The notes under the pieces are model-generated. The model had not been told where the DNA came from. It did not search any database and saw only the letters and a list, made by a program, of their open reading frames with translations. From contig BDSL01000086.1 in assembly GCA_003116995.1 (NCBI GenBank), positions 62,001 through 126,000 on the forward strand: a DNA stretch of 64,000 nucleotides, read 5' to 3'. This DNA is from Yamagishiella unicocca (taxonomy: Eukaryota > Chlorophyta > Chlorophyceae > Chlamydomonadales > Volvocaceae). Both the position numbers and the translations under genes were made by a program. Positions 55,271-64,000 of this stretch are shown one piece after another (positions within the stretch are counted from its first letter, which is position 1; the number at the start of each line of letters is the position of its first letter).

Positions 55271-57786
55271 TTACGTTGCGGGGTGCAGCAGCTTCTCGCG
55301 CCAACCCGGCGCAAGTTCAGCTGCCCGCAGCCCCGGCAGCTGCAGATGCACTCGCACCAGCTGGACCCGCGGGTCGGGCCGGTACGGTGCGGACCTCGCG
55401 GCCGCCACCAGCTCCCGCAGCTCCTCGAGGGAAACTGAGCTGGGGGGTGGCTGGGGAGCAGGAGCAGCCACCGGGTGGGCGGCAGATGGTGGGCGGGGCA
55501 GCGGCAGCGGCGGGATTGGCGCGCCCGGCTCCTTAGTGCCGTCGCCCTGCAGCTGTGGCTGCCGCTTCCGCTGCGTGCGTAGCTCCTCGGAGGCGCTCCC
55601 ACAAGGCGCCGAGCTCCCACACGGTTGTTGCCCGCAGCAGGTGGAGCCTGAGCCGCCGCCGGTGCCTGGAAACCCACCAGCACCAGCACCGCCACTGACG
55701 CGACCGCCATCGCAGCCGCGCGAGTCCGGGTGCGGGTGCGGGTCCGGGTGCCGGTGCTGGCGCGGGTGCTGGCAGTCGGTCCCGCCCGCAGTCCCGCTGG
55801 CGCACTCGCGCTGCAACACCCGCTCGTCTGGCAGCAGGTCGTGTGCGCTCTGGTGCTGGTGGTGCTGGTGGCGCTGCTGCTGCTGCTGCACTGCCGGGGA
55901 GCCCTGGGGAGTCCCGCTTTTCCGTGCCTCCCGCTTCACCGCGTCCGCTTCTCCGTCACCATCCTGGGCAGCCTGCGCCGGGCACGACGTCCACGCTGAC
56001 GCCGGCTCCCACTCCGTCTCCTCCGCAGCCGCGCACGCAGCTGCCAGCCGCGATGGATGCAGCTGCTCGGGCGCCCCAGCCCCGACCCCAGCCGAGGAGG
56101 AGCTGGCTGCTTCTCCGGCACCATCCGTATTGCTGGGCCCCTGCGCGCTGCCCGCGACCCCACCCCAGGCCAGGTCCGCCGCAGCACTGCGGCCCTCTGG
56201 GGAACCCCCGCCCTGCGGCTGTGGCTGGGTCGGGAGCTCCGTGCTCCCAACCCAATGGCTTCGTGCGGCTTCCGGCACCGTAGCAGCTGCGTCCGTGGCG
56301 CGGCAGGAGCTGGAGGTGAGGCCGGCCACGCGGGGCGTCGTCGACGGCGGCGGTTTTACCGGCCGCGGTGGCGGCAGCGGCGATGGAGGGGCCGGAGTGA
56401 GCTGTTGCAACAGCTTGCGCCAGACGTGCCCCCGCACCGCCGTGAAGGCGGCCACGGCCGCGGCGGTGGCCGCCAGCTGCAGCCAGAGAACCGGCACGCT
56501 GTACGACACGGAATCCACGAGGCCGTGTCGCGACAGCAGGATGGTTACGATCGACAGGGAGGTGAAGGCGCAGGCAGCCGCGAAGAGGAGCATCCGCCTG
56601 GGGAGCTGGGCGGGCACACCAGGTGGGATGAGGTTAGGTCTCCAGGGAGGGGGATGCGGATGTCGCGTGCAGCCTCGCAATCTGTACGGCGGCCGTCCAC
56701 ACGATGCAGGAGCCTCCTTGCGACAGGTCTACGGATACAGTTACCGGTACTAGTAACTTACACGCGGGGGGAATGGGGAAATGGGCGGGGCACGGCACAC
56801 GCACTTCCCCAGGTGCCGTGCAGGGAGACAGAGCCAGGATGCGTATCGTGCCGTACAAGAACACAAGACACGCTGGAGACGCGGGAACGTGAGGTCGCCC
56901 TGCTAGCTACGGGGCCTGGTGCCGAAGCTGCCCGGAAAGGGTCCCCGGGTGGGTAGCCCAGCTGTGTTGCGGTCGCACCCGCTCCTAGGGCCCCCTTGTG
57001 ACACGCCGGCGCACCACCCCGAACGCTGAGCTGCCGAAGCCAACGGTCCCTCCGTTCGCTCCACCCTACTCCTCCCGCGCCGGACCGACCCACCCCGAGC
57101 AGTGCCGAGTAGCACAGCGCCTCGCACATGACGGGGGGGTAGTGGAACAGGAAGGACGGCGGGGACGTGCCCAGCAGGCCCCAGCACACCGCCGGCACGA
57201 AGAACTCGTTGACCAGGTTGGCGCCGAACCACGCCAGCTGCCATGTGGGCGTCAGTCTTCGGCGCGCGGCGGGCAGCAGCAGCACGAGCGTGTAGGACCA
57301 GGTAAGCAGCACGCTCACGAAGCACCACGCCTCGGCCGGTGACAGCACGGGCGCCTGCAGGTAGGCTGCGTGGGAGCGCTTGAATCGTCGCAGCAGGTAG
57401 GATAGCTGCAGGCTGCGCGGGCCGTCACCGGGGCGCTCGGCGCAGGGGTAGTCGGGGAACTGGGCGAGCAGGCCAGAGTACAGGTGCACGTGAAAAGGGT
57501 TCGGCTGTTGGGCGCAGACGGTGTGGTCGAGGAGGGTAGATAGATGTGTAAAGGTGTCTGCATGAGAGGGGACACCCAGAAGGGAGAGAGCATTTGCGCT
57601 CGTCAAAGGTCATGAACTCTGTCGTCACCTGCTTGGGAGCAAGGAGCTGTCGTCCGAAGGAGCTCACCCGCATGGTAAAGTGCACAAAGGGCCACTGTTT
57701 GGACCATGAAAGATGTGTTTTGCTTCCGCTGAGGCGGAGGCTTCCCCAGCTCGGCACATCGCCATGCGCCTTCTGCTTCAAGCGCC
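55271..57786 (-). CDS. multi-pass membrane protein, function unknown
   Basis: Three minus-strand exons join in phase 0: about 57786-57668, 57504-57094, 56605-55271; about 620 residues. Exon 1 ends SWSKQWPFVHFTMR; exon 2 opens PNPFHVHLYSGLLAQFPDYP. Hydrophobic segments follow: WCFVSVLLTWSYTLVLLLP, LAWFGANLVNEFFVPAVCWG, then in exon 3 MLLFAAACAFTSLSIVTILL and VPVLWLQLAATAAAVAAFTA, so four or five membrane helices. The rest is a Pro/Gln/Ala-rich stretch of about 270 residues with a Gln/His run, then a charged end, SLEELRELVAAARSAPY. I do not recognise the family. The true start codon is not clear; the exon 1 frame stays open further upstream without an obvious ATG. Confidence 0.6.
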
Positions 57787-60700
57787 CGGGAACCGCAATC
57801 GTTGCGCCCCCATATCCACATTTCTCAGGAAGTGATATGGCAGACCGGGCTCTTTGATTATGGAAGGGGCAATCCGAACGCAGTTCGACCCCCAGCGGCT
57901 TTGTGCGCCGCTAGGGTCATCGTAGGCAAAAGCGGCTTATGAGGTGTTTGCAAAAAGAACATGGGAGTCGTTTGGATGAAGGCGGCACTTTTCAATGACC
58001 GGACGGACAAAATATGGCTTTCCTCAAAAGGTGACAAGAGCAGCGAATATGTTACATAACGCGGTCTCCTTGTCATGCATGCAGTGCGTGGGAAACACAG
58101 AATATGCGCACAAACAAAATGCGAGAGTCAAGTCTCGTCCTGGACGAGCTTAGAGCCTGGACGAATGATTTTGGGACGAACTAAAGCAAATTGGAGGACT
58201 GATCGCAACTTTCCGCATTCTTAATACGCGTGGGCCACCTTCGTTTCCTACGCACGCCTATTCCCCTATTCGTCCCTAGACTCTCCCGTACAGGCTCACC
58301 GCCCTGGGCTGCGGGACTGCCCGCTGCGCAGGCCCCGGAGGTGGTGCTTTTTGGCACGCTTTCCCTGTGTCGCCGTGGTTTCCCTGACGGTTACCTGTTG
58401 TTGCTGTTCCCTTGGCCTTGTCGGCCCTGTGTTTTCGGTTTGCCATCGTTCGACTTCGTTCTGGTTGAGCCCCTTAAATCTGTCGGCCCCGTGCGTGGGT
58501 GCTTACGTGCTTTACGTTTTGCCCGTTGGTGGTTTCCGCCTCTCTGTCGGTCGGTGTTCGGTCCATGTTTTCTTCTGCCGGTTTTCTTGCTGTCTATCCC
58601 TATTCGGCGAGGCCCTGCGAGGCCTTCGTGCCCGTGGGCTTTGCGGCAGCCCTGGGCAGCCTGGCCCATCGGGCCCTCGAGGTTGTGCTTTCGCACTTAT
58701 AGCTGCCCCAACTCCCTGGTAAGTGGTAACTGCCGCATTCTGCTGCGTGTTCGGCTGACTGGCATCAACTGTTCCTGTTGCAGGTTCCAGATTCCTCCTC
58801 TTCCGTCAGTCTGACGCCCTTCAGGCCATTCTCAGCCTTATAGGGAAGGCTACACCCACCTGTGGCCCCAGACGGGTTCTCTTTGGCCCACAACAAACCT
58901 TCGCCATTGGCTGTGCCGCACCTGCTGTGCCGCCAGACCCGAAACAGGGTCGGCCACCAGGGCAGACCCTGGCAGACCAGGGCGCGCGGCTCCATGGAAG
59001 CGACGAAATCCGTGTAATAGATGGGCATGCGTTTGAGGTTGCCATCTGGAGGACTTCCTATGGAGTGGGCAGCTCCCGTAGGTCAGCCTTCTGCAGCGCG
59101 CCGCTGCACGCGTTGCACCAACGACTAAGCCTTCCATCCAAACGACCTTCACGTGCCGTTGTACATTGCTGACTAAGATGGTAAATGCTCCAGCATGCTT
59201 CAAGACAGCGTATTTGTCTGTGCGTTGATCCGGGATCCGAGGACGCGGTAGGGTGCGCATTGCACTGGCGGCACTGGCGGTGCACCGCCTTCACACCAGA
59301 AAAAGAATCCCTGTCGGTCTGTGCGTTTCCCCGCTGCCACCCTGGCCCTCCCACCTCACCCTGGCCCTGCCCCGCCCCTCCTTCCGTCCCCGTCCGCCAC
59401 CCTTGCCGCGCACCAGGTACCGTGCCGCCATCACCACACTTCGGCCCCGCCCCCCCTCCCTCTCGGGTACACGGTCTTCCCTGGCAACCTCCCTCTCGAC
59501 ATACACATGCTCCGAAACGCGGCCCGACTAGCGGTCCCAACATCGACTGGTAATGTACATGAGGCGGCAGCAGCAACACAGGGCCGCAGCGCCCGGCCGT
59601 CCCAGCGCCTTCCCGTCGCAGCCACTGAGTCCCAACGAGGTGTCGCCCGCGGAGGAGGTGACCATGGACAGGTCAGCGTGAGGAAGCGGCTGGCGTCTAG
59701 CGGCCTGTCGGGATCCCGCGGTCCAAAACCCACCCACAGCAACCACCGCCGCTAGCAGCAGCAGCAACAAAACGCATTGCGGCAACCTATCAGGCCCCCT
59801 CAGCAATCAGGGAGAACCACAGAAAACGCGGGGTGCGGGAACCGCAAACGCAGAGACACACGAAAATGCGCGGCATTCGCTTTGCCTCGCACACAGCATT
59901 AAGCATTGCTCGGCGCCGCACGCCCCCAGGTAAGGGGGGATGCGGGTCCCGATCTGGGCTCCCACGTGCCCCCGGAGCCCGCACCGCTCATCACAACCAC
60001 AACCCACCAAACCCACCGAAACGAAAGCACATAACAAGTAGCTAACCAGGCCCCTAACAAAAAGTGATGCACTTGCGAGGCGACGGTACAGCAGCTGCCT
60101 CTGCCCGGACCCGCAAGCAACCCAAAGCGGCGGCTGTCATGGCCGCGGTGAGTAGATGGTTGCGGCCCTCGCGAGCCGTACCCCGTGACACAGCGCTGGC
60201 GGTGGCAGGAGTAGCATGGCCGGACGCCACACCGGGCCCACGAACTGCCGGCTGCTTTGCGGCGGCGGCACCAACAGCGGCAGACCGCCGCTCCGGCCGG
60301 CAGCGCCCAGCGACTGCCAAGCAGGATCTGAACACGCCCTAAAAAATAGTCCTTGCACGACTAGAACAAAATGGTGCCCCCTTTCTTCCAAGATAACACA
60401 CCGTATTAGAGCAGCTTGACGCCGCATCGGGCGCTGCACGCCACCTGCCGCCGCGGCTCCCCTCGCCCTCCTCGCAGGGGGCTGCAGCTGTGGCGTACAG
60501 CTGGCGCTGCTCCGCCCCTCTCTCGCTGCAAGACCGAACCACCACGACTAGGAAGGCCAGAGGCCCCCACCCGGCACCGCATTCTCAGCAAATCACCTCC
60601 ACGGCGCCGTGCCTGATTTGGAACCTTTATAAACTCGAGATCTCATGGGTAGCTGAGGACACCAGTTCTGCTGGGCACCTTAGCAGTGGCCACCCGCTAC

Positions 60701-61345
60701 CGCTGCAGCTCCTGCCGCCGCCGCATATTGAGCTCGGGCCCTAAGCTCCAGCAACGTCCGGGCAGCCTCAAGGCACCACACACGATTGTTGCCACCGCCG
60801 TTGCTGCCGGATACAGCCATCAGCACGTTCAGGACAGATATTAAAAAGCGGCGCATACAACTGCGCTTGCGAGCACTATCAAGCCAAGGTGCGCGTGCGA
60901 GCGCACCGCACAGTGTAGTCCGTGCGGAACTCCTTGCAAGCCTGAGTCCACCCGCCTCACACATCCGCCTCACACATCCACCTCACACATCCGCCTCAAG
61001 TTGCGCACATGCGGAGGCAACACGTCTGCGCACCGCCTCCGCCTCCACTGCCGCACGCCGACGGCGGGAGTATTTGCGTCCCAGCCCAGGAGGCAAGTTG
61101 AGGCAGGGCGCACCTCGTCAACTCGGTCCGTCTCATTCTGCCCCCGCCCAACGTTCCCCTCCTCTCCTCGCTGGAGCACTCCCGTTCGTTCGCCCGCTGC
61201 CGCTCCTACACGCCACACCAGCATCGCATCCTTTCGTTCCTACCCCTACGATTCACCCCCCTCTCTCCTACACCTAACAGGGAGACTGTCCGCTGGGGCC
61301 CGCGGGCGGCTCGTTCACCTCTGCAGGCGGACCGCCCTGGCATGT
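57787..61345. other. intergenic with a possible repeat element, no gene recognised
   Basis: Holds the second composition-skewed island (58255-58690). Just downstream an intron-like pair, GTAAGT at about 58720 and TTGCAG near 58780 on the + strand, hints at a transcript, but the frames on either side are not protein-like. The rest shows nothing I can name. Confidence 0.45.
58255..58690 (-). repeat. T-depleted island on the minus strand, possible repeat element
   Basis: The + strand is T-rich and A-poor, so the minus strand is T-depleted like 33160-33720. A 101-codon basic frame (58696-58391) results. No clear base-by-base match to the other island by eye. Confidence 0.4.
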
Positions 61346-64000
61346 TTAGGCGTTGACATACTTCGGTTTGGTTGTGAATATGGAGACGATGCAGGACTTG
61401 GGGTTGTCCACGTTTTTGAACGAGTGGTAGGCAAGCTCGTTGAGGCGCTCGAGGGCGGTGGCGTTGGGCATCTTCTTGAGCATGTTGATGATACCCTAGG
61501 GCGGGGGGTGCAGGGATAGGCGAACGGCGAGGGCAAGGATTGTCGGTTGTCATCCGAAGGTAATCTAAAGGAAACGGATTGTCGGTTGTCATCCGAAGGT
61601 AATCTAACGGAAACCAGGCTGACGCGGGGGGAAGGGATGCAAGGCGACGCGGTTCCACCCCCGACCTTGCACCGCCTCGGCCCGCACGGCTCGCACTGCG
61701 GCGCCTGCCCAGCGACCCCGCCCCGCCACTCGCCACACCCGCCACCCGCCACTCGCTCGCCCGCTCGCAGCCGCGCACCCCCCACCTGGTCGAAATGGTG
61801 CCACTGCAGGAAGCCGTGGCGGCTGATGAGGTCGCGCAGCTCGGCGTAGATGCGCGAGTGCAGGGTGGAGCGGGCGTAGTCCTCGGGGGCCGTGACCTGG
61901 CCTGCGGGGGGAGGACGGGGACGGAGGACGGGAGCAGGGCAGGGGCGGGGTTGCGGTGGTGGTGCGCTCATGGTGGTGGGTGTCTTCCAAATGGTGGTTG
62001 CGAAGCTGAGGCTCTGGCCGTGCGCGATCGACCATTCAGCCGGCAAGGCACGCTTACCGCTGGCCCGCTGCTTCAGCTCGTCCAGGCGGGTGGACACAGA
62101 CACGTCCAGGTACCCGGGGCCGTTGGCTAGCCGGCCGGCCTGCAGGGGAGGGTGCGGCGTAGTGGGGGAGGGCGCGGCTGAATAGTGCGGTTCAGCATCT
62201 CCGGCGTTTCCTTTGACAAAGCCTGAAACACGGACCGGCTGCCGTCCACCGTACAACACCGCACCCATGCAGCAGCAGCCAGGGCACGCACGCCGGACCT
62301 CCTACCTTGCCCTTCAGCACCTCCTCAATTCGGTCCAGCATGGCCAGACACTCCCCCGCCCCGAACTTGTCGACCAGCAGGGTCATCTTGGACAGGACCT
62401 TCTCGTCGAAGTCCTTGACCTGCAGCCGGGCGAAGAGGCGAAGACGGGGTGGTGAGTGCCGAGAGGCAGGAACTCCGGGGCGGCCGACAGCTGGAAGTTG
62501 CATGAGGTAACCTGTTGGGCAACAGGACGACAGATCAGTCCGCAAGTCACCACTACCACCTACATCTCCGCTCCCTCCCTCCCTCCCCTCAACCGCCCCG
62601 GAGCACCCACCAGCACAACGTGGTTGTCCCGGGTGAGCGCATGTATGCGCGACTGCACCGCCGGAGGGAGGCAGCGGAAGCGACCGGGCATGTCGGCGGG
62701 AGCCTTGACGCTGCTGCCGGCGCCGCCCTGGGCGCTGCCAGGGCTCTGGGTGCCGGCGCCTGCGGCGCCGCCCTTGCCGCGCCCTGACCCACCGGACGCT
62801 GGTACGGGCTTCGAGGCGACCTGTTCGGCAGCGGGTGGCGCGGGAGGGGGCAAGGTCAGAAAGAGGCGGGGCCGGAGGGTCGCGACTCGTCCTCCGGCTG
62901 GGTGGCCGGGGTGGCTGCGGTGCCTAGGGAGGAGAGCTGCATGAGGAGGGTTACCGTGTCGACACTCATTCGCCGTGTCGTTATCTAGATTAAACCCGGG
63001 AGGGGAAAATCTCCCAGTAATGAAGTTCTTTCCGATGATAAAATACCGAATTTCTGCCCCGACCTCTCCCACCTGCTGTAGCTTTGCGGCCATGGACATG
63101 GTGACGATGGGGCTCTTGGCCACACCACTCGCCACCGCCGCCGTGGACACGGAGGCCGAGGAGGAGGGACCGGACGCGTCTGAGGCGGGCGGCGAGGGCT
63201 GTTGCGGAGTGCACAGCGGCTGCGGTGCCGTAGCGCCGCTGCCGCTGCCCCGGCGCGGCGCCCCCTGCTGGCCAGTGAAGCTGCTGGAGCGGCTGTCGGC
63301 CACGGAGCCCGCACTCGCGGCGCCACTGCGGCTGGTGCGGCCGACCGGGCCCGGTGGCGTCGTCGTCGCCATCATCCCTGTTGCCGGGGAGCTGGTGGTG
63401 CGGCCGACGCTGCCCGGGGCCGCGGATAAGTAGCCGCCGTCCGCACCGGCGCCGGTAGGGGGGCCAAGCCCGACGCCGCCGCCGCCGTTGGCGCTGCCGG
63501 GGACTGCCGCCGGTCCCAGCCGCGCCAGCGCGTAGACGCCGTACTCGGAAGACGACCCAGGAGGGGCGCCGGCGCTGTCATGACCACCCGGACCTCGCAA
63601 CAGCGCCACATCGGCCGAGGCCGGGGCATTGTAGCGGTCCGCGAAGTTGGACTGGTGCATGTCTGGCGCGCCGGAGGTCGAGCCGTAAAACATCTGAACC
63701 TCGTACGGCAGCTCTGACGGGTTGTGTAGGGAGTAATTGGCACCCATCCGGCCGTCGTGCGAGGCGCGGGGTCCCTCGGGCGCAGCCGCGTAGGCGGTTC
63801 TGACAGCGGAGACGGCGGCGAAACCGCTGCCGTCGAGCTGCTGTTGCTGCTGCTGCAGCTGCTGCTGTTGAAGCAAATTGTACTGCTGGCGTTGCTGCTC
63901 GCCGGCATATTGCTGTTGCTGCAGGTACTGCATGTGCTGCTGCTGTACCTGGTACGCAGCAGCGCCGTTACCGTTGCCGTTTGCCAGGTGCGCGGTGCCG
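61346..64000 (-). CDS. Gln-rich protein, possibly RNA-associated; 5' end beyond window
   Basis: Six minus-strand exons in phase: 64000-63073 (open to the edge), 62820-62611, 62419-62306, 62139-62058, 61901-61786, 61495-61346; 533 residues in the window. Exon 1 is a Gln tract then Gly/Ser/Ala-rich sequence. Exon 2 gives RFRCLPPAVQSRIHALTRDN. Exons 3-4 (VLSKMTLLVDKFGAGECLAM, LDRIEEVLKGK, GPGYLDVSVSTRLDELKQR) weakly resemble the acidic helical domain at the start of hnRNP Q/R-type proteins. Exons 5-6 give YARSTLHSRIYAELRDLISR, WHHFDQGIINMLKKMPNATA and NELAYHSFKNVDNPKSC, well conserved in look but not assigned. Ends at TAA 61346-61348. Existence as a gene is likely; function is inference. Confidence 0.68.
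61537..61614. repeat. 39-bp tandem duplication in an intron
   Basis: Two units (61537-61575, 61576-61614) in the last intron of the Gln-rich gene, one or two differences. Confidence 0.9.

Noticed and set aside
58230..58814. 194-codon hydrophobic frame
   Set aside because: Mirror effect of the A-poor strand; Leu/Phe/Arg-rich by composition.
61380..61450. Suspected one-base frameshift in the last exon of the Gln-rich gene
   Set aside because: On rechecking, the exon is exactly 150 nt and stays in frame.
1..64000. tRNA, rRNA, CRISPR, integrases
   Set aside because: No cloverleaf consensus, rRNA core, spaced direct-repeat array or recombinase motif was found by eye.

Overview
This is a nuclear window from a green alga, most likely of the volvocine group (Volvox, Eudorina, Gonium or Chlamydomonas relatives). 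The basis is GC-rich coding exons with many short GT-AG introns, UGUAA (not AAUAAA) motifs downstream of several stop codons, a hydroxyproline-rich wall/matrix glycoprotein gene with long Pro-Ser rods, and plant-type protein families. I saw no bacterial-style operon, rRNA, tRNA or CRISPR array. The species call is inference.

Layout. 280-1222 (+): the 3' end of a plant-type (TDY-class) MAP kinase gene. 6098-4008 (-): a complete five-exon gene for a UBAC2-like rhomboid/UBA membrane protein. 21394-6545 (-): a 26-exon gene of about 2,718 codons that I could chain with consistent reading phase. Its two ends are the TFIIIC90-type subunit of the RNA polymerase III factor TFIIIC (WD40 propeller start, C-terminal zinc ribbon). 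About 1,500 residues of Agenet/Tudor-like domains plus three copies of an unrecognised module sit between propeller blades. 28295-22708 (-): a nine-exon F-box/leucine-rich-repeat gene, with a broken partial relative at 31549-30446 (-). 38790-35417 (-): a secreted Pro-Ser-rich glycoprotein gene with two rods and an apparent one-base frameshift. 41029-43800 (+): a seven-exon, probably organelle-targeted helical-repeat (mTERF-like) protein. About 44764-47953 (+): a ten-exon cyclin-dependent kinase with a PSSALRE helix. 57786-55271 (-): a multi-pass membrane protein of unknown function. 64000-61346 (-): the 3' part of a Gln-rich gene that runs off the right edge.

The gaps at 28.3-35.4 kb, 38.8-41.0 kb, 48-55 kb and 57.8-61.3 kb are less GC-rich. 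They hold UTRs, small tandem repeats, a perfect palindrome and two strongly T-depleted islands, but no gene I can name. The genes do not form one pathway. Two are kinases of growth control (MAPK, CDK), one serves Pol III transcription and chromatin, two relate to ubiquitin (UBAC2-like, F-box), and one is a matrix protein.

The most unusual element is the TFIIIC90-like gene with its chromatin-reader-like insertion and the tandemly duplicated module in which the same 149-bp, phase 2-to-1 exon occurs three times. Exon boundaries were placed by eye from GT/AG sites, phase and protein continuity; none is supported by RNA evidence here.
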